Shown: one piece after another, positions 8,428 through 20,250 of the stretch | How positions within the stretch are numbered: position 1 is the first letter of the stretch | Layout of the letters: each line of letters opens with the position of its first letter | Assembly (NCBI RefSeq): GCF_004358185.1 | Contig: NZ_SMUV01000063.1 | Span: 62,001-126,000 of the forward strand | Direction of reading: 5' to 3' | Length of the DNA: 64,000 nucleotides | DNA from: Antarcticimicrobium luteum | Lineage (GTDB): Bacteria; Pseudomonadota; Alphaproteobacteria; Rhodobacterales; Rhodobacteraceae | Notes under the pieces: generated by a model | Databases searched by the model: none | The model's input: only the letters and a program-made list of their open reading frames with translations | Told to the model about the DNA's origin: nothing | Position numbers and translations under genes: made by a program

Positions 8428-9735
8428 TCAGGTGCCCTTGAAATAGGCCTGGGTGCCGCGCGCCTCGACGGATTCGGCGATCCGGCGCAGCCCGTGGATA
8501 TAGGCCGCCTCGCGCATCGATATATCCATCTCGTTGTGCAGCGCCCAGACCGCCTGGGTCTCGGTGGCCATGGTGGCTTTGAGATGATCGCGCACCCGCG
8601 AGCCGTCCCAGTAGAAGCCCGAGCGGTTCTGCACCCATTCCAGATGCGACACCGTCACGCCGCCCGAATTGGCCAGGATGTCGGGCACGATGATATGCCC
8701 CTCCGCGGTCAGGGCGGCGTCGGCGTCCGGCGTAACCGGGCCGTTGGCCATCTCCAGGATGATCCGCGCCTTGATCCGGCCGGCGTTCTCCATGGTGATC
8801 TGCCGTTCCAGCGCGGCGGGCACCAGCACGTCGCAGTCAAGCTCCAGCAGCTCCGCATTGCTGATCTCTCGGGTCTCGCCGTGGCCCTTGGCGCCCAGAA
8901 TGCTGCCGTTCTGCTGCTTGTGCTCCATCACCGCCAGCGGGTCGATCCCCTCGGGGTCGTGGATCGCACCGCCGGAATCGCTGACCGCGATGATGCGGTA
9001 GCCGTCCGCGTGCAGCAGCTTGGCGCAGTGAAAGCCGACGTTGCCGAACCCCTGGATCGCCACCGTTGCCTTGGCCGGATCGAGGGTCAGCGAGGCCTCC
9101 AGATGGCGCAGCGCGAAATAGCCGCCGCGCGCGGTCGCGTCGATGCGCCCGGCGGTGCCGCCAAAGGCGATCGGCTTGCCGGTGATCGCGGTCGGCAGCG
9201 GCTCTCCGGTGATCGAGGCGTATTCGTCCGACATCCAGGCCATGACGATGCCGTTTGTGTACATATCGGGCGCCATAATGTCCCGATCCGGTCCGATGAA
9301 GGCCGAGAACGCCTCGATATAGGCGCGGCTCAGGCGCTCCAGCTCGGTCGGCGACAGCGCCTTGGTATCGACGCAGACGCCGCCCTTGCCACCGCCAAAG
9401 GGCAGGTTGGCCACCGCGCATTTGAAGGTCATCCAGAACGCCAGCGTCTGGATCTCGTCCAGCGAGACATTGGGGTGAAACCGCACGCCGCCCTTGGTCG
9501 GCCCGCGCCGGTCGTTATAGCGGCAGCGCCAGGCCGGAAAGGCGCGGCGGCAGCCGTCGTCCATCCGGATCAGCAGGGTGACCGCGAGCGTCTCGCGCGG
9601 CGATTTCAGCTCTTCGAAGACATCGGGGTGGATGTTGAGCTGCTCGCAGGCCAGACGCAGGTTGGCGCGCGCCTTGTCCAGCATCGCGCCGTTGGTTGCC
9701 ACGGGGGTCTGCGGGACTGCCACTTCGGTCGTCAT
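8428..9735 (-). CDS. Glutamate dehydrogenase (Glu/Leu/Phe/Val dehydrogenase family)
   Basis: An NAD(P)-dependent glutamate dehydrogenase, 435 residues, interconverting glutamate with 2-oxoglutarate and ammonium. It contains RGPTKGGVRFHP and NLPFGGGKGGV (catalytic Lys region), APDMYTN, the Rossmann motif QGFGNVG, and the C-terminal PDILANSGGVTVSHLEW. This is the hexameric, roughly 430-residue class, usually catabolic and NAD-linked. AAAGGAGCGAC lies upstream of the ATG. It is divergent from the alternate ATPase operon. Coenzyme and direction are inferred from size class only. Confidence 0.92.
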   Translation of the reverse strand: MTTEVAVPQTPVATNGAMLDKARANLRLACEQLNIHPDVFEELKSPRETLAVTLLIRMDDGCRRAFPAWRCRYNDRRGPTKGGVRFHPNVSLDEIQTLAFWMTFKCAVANLPFGGGKGGVCVDTKALSPTELERLSRAYIEAFSAFIGPDRDIMAPDMYTNGIVMAWMSDEYASITGEPLPTAITGKPIAFGGTAGRIDATARGGYFALRHLEASLTLDPAKATVAIQGFGNVGFHCAKLLHADGYRIIAVSDSGGAIHDPEGIDPLAVMEHKQQNGSILGAKGHGETREISNAELLELDCDVLVPAALERQITMENAGRIKARIILEMANGPVTPDADAALTAEGHIIVPDILANSGGVTVSHLEWVQNRSGFYWDGSRVRDHLKATMATETQAVWALHNEMDISMREAAYIHGLRRIAESVEARGTQAYFKGT

Positions 9736-9952
9736 CGCCTGTCGCTCCTTTGTCCGATCCTGCGCCTGCGTCTCTCCGCGCCAGTGTTAGGCGAGTTTTC
9801 CGTTCCGGTCCATCGCGCGCTTTGTCCCGCACCGCCGCCGCGAGGCTCCCGGGCGGCCGGTGCGGATCCTGGAGGCAGGCCCCGCATCGGCAGGGCGGGC
9901 GGGTTTTCCGCACTGCGGCAATCCGGGGCTGGATTCCCGGGCCGATCCCTGA

Positions 9953-11846
<1,894 letters not shown>

Positions 11847-11850
<4 letters not shown>

Positions 11851-12197
11851 CGCGCGGCGAGGGGGGCGCCGACGGGCTGGAGCGGACCATCGCCCGCAAG
11901 GCCCGGCAGCATGTCCGCGCCCGGCGCGAGGGGCGGCACACGGTCTGGTTCGGGGTCGGCATGTTCGGGCTGGTGGGCTGGGCCGTCGCGGTGCCGACGC
12001 TGGCCGGCGTGGCGTTGGGCCGCTGGCTGGATGCCCGGTTCGCCGATGGCCCGTCCTGGACCATCATGGGGCTGCTGGCGGGGGTGGCGCTGGGCTCGCT
12101 GAATGCCTGGTGGTGGGTGCGCCGAACCGGGTTGCGGCAGGACTATGCGGCGGATGATGTGGAAAACGATGTAAAGGAGACCGGGGATGACGGCTGA
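11847..12197 (+). CDS. atpQ: N-ATPase subunit AtpQ (AtpZ/AtpI-like membrane protein)
   Basis: A 116-residue protein with a basic N-terminal third (KARQHVRARREGRHT) and two membrane helices, one around VWFGVGMFGLVGWAVAVPTL and one around WTIMGLLAGVALGSLNAWWW. In N-ATPase operons this slot encodes AtpQ, an AtpI/AtpZ relative thought to help c-ring assembly or cation transport. Identification relies on the two-helix layout and position. Confidence 0.78.
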
Positions 12198-12471
12198 CAA
12201 TTTGCTCGACCTTGCGCTGGGCGCGATCACCGGCGCGGCGCTGGGCGCGCTGCACATGATCTGGCTGTGGCGCGCCTCAAGGCAGTTGCGCCCGGACGGG
12301 ACCGGGGCGCTGACATTGGTCGGCGGCGCGGTGCTGCGGCTGGCTCTGGTGCTGGCGGGGTTCGCCGGGCTCCTGGCGCTGGCGACGCAGCCGGCGCTGG
12401 CGCTGGCGGGCGCGCTTGCCGGTTTCACGCTGGTCCGCGCGGCCGCGGTGCGCCGGGCGCGGCGGGGATAG
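12187..12471 (+). CDS. atpR: N-ATPase subunit AtpR
   Basis: A 94-residue protein with three hydrophobic helices and a very basic C-terminus (RRARRG). It overlaps the preceding gene by 11 nt and precedes atpB, the position of AtpR, a subunit found only in N-type ATPases and proposed to interact with the c-subunit carboxylates. Membrane Arg residues (for example VLRLALV) fit that idea. Assignment is mainly positional. Confidence 0.75.
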   Translation: MTADNLLDLALGAITGAALGALHMIWLWRASRQLRPDGTGALTLVGGAVLRLALVLAGFAGLLALATQPALALAGALAGFTLVRAAAVRRARRG

Positions 12472-12475
12472 GGCC

Positions 12476-13213
12476 ATGCAGATCACACCGGACAGCCAGA
12501 TCGTCTTTTCCCTGCCGCTGGGCGCGCTGGGCGTCTGGGACATCCCTGCCACCATCGTCAACACCTGGATCGTGATGGCGGTGCTGGTGATCGGCGGGCG
12601 CATCGCCACCTGGCGCACCGACCGGCCCGGCCCGGCGGCGACGCCGCTGTCGCGCTGGCGCATCGGGGTCGAGATGGTGATCGAGATGATCCGCGCCCAG
12701 ATCCGCGAGATCGGCGGCGGCGACCCGGGCCGCTACCTGCCATTCATCGGCACGCTGTTCCTGTTCTCGCTGGTGTCCAACCTGATGGGGGTGATCCCGG
12801 GCTTTCTGTCACCCACAGGCTCGCTCTCGACCACCGTGGCGCTGGCGCTTTGCGTGCTGGTGGCGGTGCCGATCTATGGCATCGCCGACAACGGGCTGCT
12901 GGGCTATCTGCGCCGCTATTTCGAACCCACGCCGCTGATGGCCCCCTTCAACGTCATCGGCGAGCTGTCGCGCACCATCGCGCTGGCTGTGCGGCTTTAC
13001 GGCAATGTCATGAGCGGGACGGTCGTCGTCGCCGTTCTGCTTGCGGTGGTGCCGTTCTTTTTTCCAGTCCTGCTGCAGCTTCTGGGGCTGCTGACCGGGG
13101 TCGTGCAGGCCTATATCATCGCGGTGCTGGCGATGGTCTATATCGCCTCGGCCAGCGGCGAAGAGCCGGGCGCGGCCGAGAACCAGATACACCGCAAGGA
13201 AACCGGCGCGTGA
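12476..13213 (+). CDS. atpB: N-type F1Fo ATPase a subunit
   Basis: Fo a subunit, 245 residues, forming the ion half-channels against the c ring. The essential Arg is R173 in ALAVRLYGNVMSG (the R-L-x-x-N motif); FIGTLFLFSLVSNLMGVIPG and FNVIGELSRTIALAVRLYG are classic a-subunit helices. The ATG at 12476 follows the atpR stop by 4 bp. Confidence 0.95.
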   Translation: MQITPDSQIVFSLPLGALGVWDIPATIVNTWIVMAVLVIGGRIATWRTDRPGPAATPLSRWRIGVEMVIEMIRAQIREIGGGDPGRYLPFIGTLFLFSLVSNLMGVIPGFLSPTGSLSTTVALALCVLVAVPIYGIADNGLLGYLRRYFEPTPLMAPFNVIGELSRTIALAVRLYGNVMSGTVVVAVLLAVVPFFFPVLLQLLGLLTGVVQAYIIAVLAMVYIASASGEEPGAAENQIHRKETGA

Positions 13214-13241
13214 CGCGCCCGAACCCGAAAGGACGGATCGC

Positions 13242-13538
13242 ATGGATGCACTGACCCTGATCGCCACCGTTTCGATCATCACCGCCGGGCTGACCATCGC
13301 CATCGGCTCGATCGGCCCCGCGCTGGGCGAGGCGCGCGCGGCGGCGCAGGCGCTGCAGGCCATCGCGCAGCAACCCGACGAGGCCAATACCATCACCCGG
13401 ACGCTGTTCGTCAGCCTCGCGATGATCGAGTCGACGGCGATCTACTGTTTCGTGGTGGCGATGATCCTGCTTTTCGCCAACCCGTTCTGGACCTGGGCGA
13501 TCGAGGCGGCGGCACAGGCAGCGGGCGCGGGGGGCTGA
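13242..13538 (+). CDS. atpE: N-type F1Fo ATPase c subunit, Na+-type ligand set
   Basis: Ring-forming c subunit, 98 residues, two helices. Helix 1 carries Glu30 in SIGPALGEARAAAQAL, at the position of Gln32 of the Ilyobacter Na+ ring. Helix 2 carries Glu63-Ser64-Thr65 and Tyr68 in MIESTAIYCFVVAMILLF, matching the Glu-Ser-Thr-x-x-Tyr sodium ligand set. Two carboxylates per hairpin are typical of N-ATPases. A CCGAAAGGACGGATCGC stretch upstream supplies the Shine-Dalgarno. Na+ coupling is predicted, not shown. Confidence 0.95.
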   Translation: MDALTLIATVSIITAGLTIAIGSIGPALGEARAAAQALQAIAQQPDEANTITRTLFVSLAMIESTAIYCFVVAMILLFANPFWTWAIEAAAQAAGAGG

Positions 13539-13541
13539 CCG

Positions 13542-14311
13542 GTGCAGATCGACTGGCTGACGGTCGCGGCGCAGATCGTGAACTTTCTGGCGCTGGTGCT
13601 GCTGTTGCGCTGGGCGCTCTACCGGCCGCTGGCGCGCGCGCTCGCGGCGCGGGCCGAGGCGGTGCGCCAGCGCCTGGACGAGGCCGAGGCGGCGCGGGCC
13701 GGGGCCGAGGCCGCCGCCATCGCCCATACCGAGGCGGTGCTGGCGCTGGAACAGTCGCGCGAGGTCCGGCTGGAGCGCGCCGAGCAGGAGGCCGAGGCGA
13801 AACGCGCCGAACTGGTCGAGGCCGCCAAGGCCGAGCTGGCGGCGCGCCGGGCCGCCTGGCAGGCGCAGCTGGAGGATGAGAGAGCCGCCTTTCTCGACCG
13901 GTTGCGGCTCCGCGCCGGCGCCGGCTTTGTCCGCATGGCGCGCAATATCCTGGCCGAGATGGCCGATCAGGATCTGGTCGACCGCATGGCGCAGACCTTT
14001 GCCGGCCGCCTTGCCGGGCTGGAGGCGGCCGACCGCGCCCGATTGCGGGCCGCCGCCGATGCCGGCAAGCGGCCTGAGATCCTGTCGTCGCTGCCGCTGT
14101 CCGATGCCGCCCGGCGCAAGGTCGCGGCGGCGGTGGGCGGTCTGTTGGGCGGTCCGGCCGAGCCGGTCTTTGCCGAGGATGCCGATCTGTCCTGCGGGCT
14201 GGTGCTGCGGCTCGGATCGCAGCGGGTGGGCTGGACCATCGCCGAGCATCTGGACCGCTTTGCGCAGGACGTCGAGCAACTGCTCGACGCTAGCGGCGGC
14301 AAGGGGGACGG

Positions 14312-14315
<4 letters not shown>
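13542..14315 (+). CDS. atpF: N-type F1Fo ATPase b subunit with delta-like C-terminal part
   Basis: Peripheral-stalk subunit, 257 residues against about 160 for an ordinary b. One N-terminal membrane helix ([19 protein letters not shown]) is followed by a long Ala/Glu/Arg-rich coiled coil to about residue 130. A further roughly 120 residues ([20 protein letters not shown] and beyond) resemble the delta-subunit domain. The operon has no separate delta gene, so this extension probably replaces it. GTG start at 13542, 3 bp after the atpE stop; overlaps atpA by 4 nt. Confidence 0.9.
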
Positions 14316-15812
<1,497 letters not shown>

Positions 15813-15826
<14 letters not shown>

Positions 15827-16727
15827 GGATCTGGGCCGCCACATCGAGGTGGCGGAAGACCTGCAATCGGTGGTCCGCACCATGAAGGCGATCTCGGCCG
15901 TCGGCATCCGCCGGCACGAGGCCGCCGAATGGGCGATGCGGCAGTATCTGGAAACGGTCGAGATGGGCCTGCAGGTGGCCCTGCGTGCGGGGCCTGCGGC
16001 AACGCTCACGCCTGAGGGTGGCGGCGGCGATGGCGAGGTCGGCGTGGTTCTGATCGGATCGGAAATCGGTCTTTGCGGCGGCTTCAATGAACGGCTTGTC
16101 TCTTTCGCGCTGGACCGGCTGTCCGCCGCCGGGATCGCGGTCGGGCGGCGGCGGCTGCTGATCGTCGGCAGCCGCGCCGAGGCCAGTTGGGGTGCGGCGG
16201 GCGGCGAGCCGCCGGCGCATCTGCAGCAGGCCCCCGCCACGGTCGAGGCGCTGGCGGGCACGGTCAACTCCGTGCTGACCCGGCTCGATCATTGGCGTGC
16301 GGGCGGTGTGGCGCGCCTGGGGCTGTTTCACCAGCAGATGGGCGGCCCCGAGGGCAGCGCGCCGGTCGAGGTGCGGCTGTTGCCAATCGACCCGGACTGG
16401 CTGAAACGTCTGGGTGCGCGCCGCTGGCCGTCGCGGCGGCTGCCGGTTTGCCAGGGGCCGGTCGGCGCGGTGACGCGCGGCCTGATCCGGCAATTGCTGT
16501 TCGCCCGCGTCTTTGGCGCGGTCCTGCAATCGCGCGCCGCCGAACATGCCGAGCGTCTGACCGCCATGCAGGCCGCCGAGCGCAGCATCGGCGACAAGAT
16601 CGACGAGCTGCGCAAGACCCACCAGCTGCTGCGCCAGCAGGTCATCACCGCCGAGCTTCTGGACATCATCGGCGGTTACGAGGCCGCCGCGCGGCGCCCC
16701 GGGGACGAGGGTTTCGCCGGGGCGTGA
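15813..16727 (+). CDS. atpG: N-type F1Fo ATPase gamma subunit
   Basis: Central rotor shaft, 304 residues. The N-terminal helix contains [20 protein letters not shown], followed by [20 protein letters not shown] (the GLCGxxN loop). The C-terminal helix [20 protein letters not shown] continues to [14 protein letters not shown]. Last gene of the operon; no clear T-run terminator follows before the GntR gene. Confidence 0.93.
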
Positions 16728-16799
16728 GGCCGCAACCTCCGCCGCGCCGCAGCAGGGATGCCGCGGGCCGGAGCCGGCGGATGCCAGGGCCGGCCAGGA

Positions 16800-16871
16800 A
16801 ATTTTCTTGCGCGCATTTTTAAATGATGAAACAAATGGCAAAATGTCCAATATTTTTGCGCAAGGATAACG
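16800..16871 (+). promoter_or_regulatory. AT-rich promoter/operator region of the GntR gene
   Basis: This short AT-rich stretch in very GC-rich surroundings contains TTGCGCGC at 16807 and the palindrome TTGCGCAA at 16856-16863, about 50 bp apart, with AATATTTTT between them suitable as a -10 region. It lies directly upstream of the GntR gene and could hold its autoregulatory operator. No exact -35/-10 pair can be fixed. Confidence 0.4.
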
Positions 16872-17570
16872 ATGGTCTTCGGACGGGACGCCAGAGAGGA
16901 TGAAACCGTTGTGGCCATGCTGGCCTCGGCGGTGCGGCGCGATATATCCTTCGGCGCGTTGCAGCCGAACCAGAAGCTCAAGATCGAGGAACTGCGCCAG
17001 CGCTATGGCGGGTCGAACCATTCGATGCGCGAAACCCTGCGGATGCTCAGCGCCGAGGGGCTGGTGGAGGCCACCGCGCAGCGCGGCTTTCGCGTCACCT
17101 CGGCGACCGAGGACGATCTGCGCGACATCCTCATGGTCCGTGCCGAGATCGAGAAACTGGCGCTGGGCCTGGCCATCGCCCATGGCACCGTCGCCTGGGA
17201 GGGACGCGTGATCGCCGCCCACCATGCCCTGCGCAAGGCCGAAGAGGCGGTGCAGACCACCCCCGACGATCTGACCGCGCTGGAATGGGACGAGGCCTGC
17301 CGCGCCTTTTCGGCCACTCTGATCGAGGCCTGCGGCAGCCCGCGCCTGACCGATCTGCAGCGCAAGTTCTTTGACCAGAGCCGGCGGTTCCGGCTGGCGC
17401 TGCTGCGCGAGGGGATGCTGGATTTCGGCGCCCGCGAGACGCGGCAAAAGGCGCTGCTGGATGCCGTTCTGGCCCGGGACGCGGGAACCGCGATCGCGGC
17501 GCTGGAGCAGGAAATCGAAGCCGAACTCAGATCCGGGGGCGAGTCCCCTGAAACTGCGACCGATCAATAG
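16872..17570 (+). CDS. GntR-family transcriptional regulator (FCD type)
   Basis: A 232-residue regulator. The N-terminal winged helix (DISFGALQPNQKLKIEELRQ, then SNHSMRETLRMLSAEGLVEA and GFRVTSATEDDLRDI) is followed by an all-helical FCD ligand-binding domain (about residues 90-220) with metal-binding-type residues. AAGGATAACG precedes the ATG. It sits 10 bp before the ABC-transporter binding protein in the same direction and most likely senses the imported compound or an intermediate. Confidence 0.9.
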   Translation: MVFGRDAREDETVVAMLASAVRRDISFGALQPNQKLKIEELRQRYGGSNHSMRETLRMLSAEGLVEATAQRGFRVTSATEDDLRDILMVRAEIEKLALGLAIAHGTVAWEGRVIAAHHALRKAEEAVQTTPDDLTALEWDEACRAFSATLIEACGSPRLTDLQRKFFDQSRRFRLALLREGMLDFGARETRQKALLDAVLARDAGTAIAALEQEIEAELRSGGESPETATDQ

Positions 17571-17580
17571 GGAGGAAACC

Positions 17581-18600
17581 ATGATCACACTGAACCGCCG
17601 CAAGGCACTGGCCCTGATGGGGGGCACCGTCGCCGCATCGGCCCTGGCCGCCCCGGCCATCGCCGCCAACCGCAAGATCAAGGTGGGCGCGCTGCGCTTC
17701 ACCTCGCATTCGGGCAGCTTCATCGCCGTCGAGCGCGGCTATTTCGCCGAGGCCGGGCTGGATGTGGAACTGACCTTCTTCCAGGCCGCGCAGCCGATGG
17801 CGGTGGCCATCGCCAGCGGCGACATCGACTATGCCGTCACCGCGATCTCGGGGGGGCTGATCTCGCTGGCGCAGAAGGGCGCGATCAAGGTGATCGGCGG
17901 CGCGCTGGCCGAGGAAGAGGGCATCGACGGCCAGCAGATCCTGGTCTCCGACGCCGCGTTCCAGGCCGGGATCGACCACCCGTCGAAACTGAACGGCAAG
18001 AGCTACGGCGTCACCCAGACCGGCTCGTCGTTCCATTACGTCGGCTCGCAGATCGCCAAGGCCGAGGGGATCGAGCTGTCGTTCAAGCCGCTGCAAAAGG
18101 TCGGCGCGGTGATCGGCGCGCTGAAGTCGGGCCAGATCGACGCCTGGAACATCGTGCCCCATATCGCCAAGCCGCTGGCCGGCTCGGGCGCGGTGCACAT
18201 CATCGGCGCGGTGCAGGATTATATCCCGAACTATCAGGTCACCACCGTCTTTACCTCGGCCAAGAACGCCGCCGACGAGCGGGCGACGACGGAAAACTTC
18301 CTCGCCGGGTTCTCCAGGGGCGTCGATGACTACAACAGCGCGATGATCGACAAATCCGGTGGCGAGGCCGGCGTGAACGAGATGGTCGATCTGATTCACA
18401 AATATGTCTACACCGACCGCCCGCGCGAAAAGGCGGCACCGTCGATCATCAACGGCACCATGCGCCTGAACAAGAACGCCGCGCTGAACATCACCTCGGT
18501 CAAGGATCAGCTCGACTGGTTCAAGGCCGAGGGGCTGGTCGACGGCTCGGTCACCATGGAGACGCTGGTCGATCCCTCCTACGTCGAGACCATCGGCTGA
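17581..18600 (+). CDS. NMT1/TauA-type ABC transporter substrate-binding protein
   Basis: A periplasmic binding protein, 339 residues. The N-terminus has a twin Arg (LNRRKALALMGG, residues 4-15) and an Ala-x-Ala-Ala cleavage region near 28, suggesting Tat or Sec export. Mature features SFIAVERGYFAEAGLDVEL and AIASGDIDYAVTAISGGLIS are typical of the nitrate/taurine/aliphatic sulfonate group. AGGGAGGAAACC precedes the ATG. It partners the ATPase and permease downstream. The ligand is unknown; the neighbouring amino-acid enzymes suggest a nitrogenous organic compound. Confidence 0.88.
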   Translation: MITLNRRKALALMGGTVAASALAAPAIAANRKIKVGALRFTSHSGSFIAVERGYFAEAGLDVELTFFQAAQPMAVAIASGDIDYAVTAISGGLISLAQKGAIKVIGGALAEEEGIDGQQILVSDAAFQAGIDHPSKLNGKSYGVTQTGSSFHYVGSQIAKAEGIELSFKPLQKVGAVIGALKSGQIDAWNIVPHIAKPLAGSGAVHIIGAVQDYIPNYQVTTVFTSAKNAADERATTENFLAGFSRGVDDYNSAMIDKSGGEAGVNEMVDLIHKYVYTDRPREKAAPSIINGTMRLNKNAALNITSVKDQLDWFKAEGLVDGSVTMETLVDPSYVETIG

Positions 18601-18613
18601 ACCATGCCCATTT

Positions 18614-18643
18614 TCCGGGGCGCGGCGCGATCCGCGCCCCGGA
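18614..18643 (+). other. Intercistronic stem-loop after the binding-protein gene
   Basis: A 12-bp stem (TCCGGGGCGCGG / CCGCGCCCCGGA) with a 6-nt loop, lying between the binding-protein stop and the ATPase start, with no T-run after it. Such a structure would protect the binding-protein mRNA 3' end or partly attenuate readthrough, matching the usual excess of binding protein over permease. Confidence 0.6.
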
Positions 18644-18662
18644 TCTGATTTCGGAGACTGCA

Positions 18663-19430
18663 ATGGACATCAGGCTGGAGGCGATCAGCCATTCCTACAA
18701 GGAATTTGAGGTGTTGCGCGACATCACCCTCGACATTCCGGCGGGAAAGATCGTGTGTATCGTCGGCCCCTCGGGCTGCGGAAAATCCACGTTGCTAAGG
18801 CTGATCGGCGGGCTTGAACGGCCCGGATCGGGCCGCATCCTTCAGGTTGGCGCACCGCCCGAGAACTGTCTCAATCCTCTGACCTACATATTCCAGGATT
18901 TCGCCCTGCTGCCCTGGCGCAGCGTGCGCGGCAATATCTCGCTGGTGCTCGAGGATCACCGTATCCGGGGCGCTGAGGCGCAACGCATCATCGACGACGT
19001 GCTGGCGCGCACCAAGCTGACCGATTTCGCCGCCGCGCTGCCGAAACAGCTGTCCGGCGGCATGAAGCAGCGGGTGGCCATCGCCCGCGCGCTGGCAGTG
19101 AACCCCGCCGTCATGCTGATGGACGAGCCGCTCTCGGCGCTGGACAGCCAGACGCGCGAGCTGTTGATGGACGATCTGGTCAGCCTGTGGACCCGCCAGC
19201 CGTTCACCGCGGTCTATGTCACCCACAACCTGCACGAGGCGGTGCGGCTGGGCCATTCCATCGTCGTGCTGTCCCGCCGCCCGGGCCGAATCTGCGAGAT
19301 CGTGCAGATCGACACCCCGCTGGAGGCGCGCCAGATGGGCGATCCCGACCTCGACATGAAACAGAAATACCTGTGGCAACTGATGCGCGACGAGGCCCGC
19401 GCGGCGGATGCGGAGCTGCTCAATGTCTGA
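18663..19430 (+). CDS. ABC transporter ATPase (NitT/TauT type)
   Basis: A 255-residue ATPase. Walker A GPSGCGKST at residues 35-43, Q-loop FQDFALLPWRSV (the LLPW form typical of TauB/SsuB), signature LSGGMKQR, Walker B VMLMDEPLSALD, and H-loop VYVTHNLHEAV. It energises the importer formed with the flanking binding protein and permease. Its last 8 nt overlap the permease start. Confidence 0.93.
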   Translation: MDIRLEAISHSYKEFEVLRDITLDIPAGKIVCIVGPSGCGKSTLLRLIGGLERPGSGRILQVGAPPENCLNPLTYIFQDFALLPWRSVRGNISLVLEDHRIRGAEAQRIIDDVLARTKLTDFAAALPKQLSGGMKQRVAIARALAVNPAVMLMDEPLSALDSQTRELLMDDLVSLWTRQPFTAVYVTHNLHEAVRLGHSIVVLSRRPGRICEIVQIDTPLEARQMGDPDLDMKQKYLWQLMRDEARAADAELLNV

Positions 19431-20250
19431 TGTCTCGCTGACTCCGCCGGCCGCCGGCGCCGCCCCGACCCGGACCATCGCCTTTCGCGGCGGCGGTTTT
19501 GCCCCCCGCTCGCACCGCTGGATCGGCATGGCGGTCTTCGTGGTGCTGATCCTGATCGCCGAATGGGGCACGCGGACCGGCTGGATCACCGCCCTGACGC
19601 TGCCGCGCCCGTCGGATGTGCTGAAAACATTCGGCGAGCTTTACAGCTCGGGCCTGCTCTTAAAACATCTGGGTCCGTCGCTGTCGCGGCTTGCCGTGGG
19701 CGCGGCGCTGGGCGCCAGCGTGGGCGTCTGCGTTGGCATCCTGATCGGGCTCTTCTCCTACATCCGTTCGGGTCTCGTGCCGCTGGTCGCGGCGCTGTTC
19801 CCGATCCCCAAGATCGCGCTGCTGCCGCTGTTCGTGATCTGGTTCGGCATCGGCGAGGGATCGAAATACGCGCTGATCGCTTTTGGCACGTTTACCCCCA
19901 CGGTGGTCGCCACCTATGGTGCCGTGGACAACGTCGACCGCACGCTGATCCGCATGGGCCAAAGCTTCGGGCTGTCCTGGTTCTCGATCGTGCGCAAGAT
20001 CGTGCTGCCGGGGGCGATGCCCGGCATTCTGTCGGGGCTGCGCATCAGCCTGGCGATCGCCATCATCCTGCTGGTCGCCGCCGAGATGCTGGGCGCCGAG
20101 TACGGCATCGGCGCCTATATCCTTCAGGCCGGCTCGCTCTATGATCTCGAGCGTCTGTTCGCCGGGGTGGTGATCCTGTCGCTGCTGGGGGTGCTGGTCA
20201 GTACCGTGATCGGCGCCATCGAACGCCGCGTGCTGGGGTGGAGAACATGA
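19423..20250 (+). CDS. ABC transporter permease (NitT/TauT type)
   Basis: A 275-residue inner-membrane permease with about six helices. The EAA-type coupling loop is SFGLSWFSIVRKIVLPGAMP, with GILSGLRISLAIAIILLVAAE following it, as in TauC/SsuC. The ATG at 19423 overlaps the ATPase stop; the gene overlaps the FAD oxidoreductase start by 4 nt (ATGA). That tight coupling ties the oxidoreductase to the transporter function. Confidence 0.92.
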   Translation: MSDVSLTPPAAGAAPTRTIAFRGGGFAPRSHRWIGMAVFVVLILIAEWGTRTGWITALTLPRPSDVLKTFGELYSSGLLLKHLGPSLSRLAVGAALGASVGVCVGILIGLFSYIRSGLVPLVAALFPIPKIALLPLFVIWFGIGEGSKYALIAFGTFTPTVVATYGAVDNVDRTLIRMGQSFGLSWFSIVRKIVLPGAMPGILSGLRISLAIAIILLVAAEMLGAEYGIGAYILQAGSLYDLERLFAGVVILSLLGVLVSTVIGAIERRVLGWRT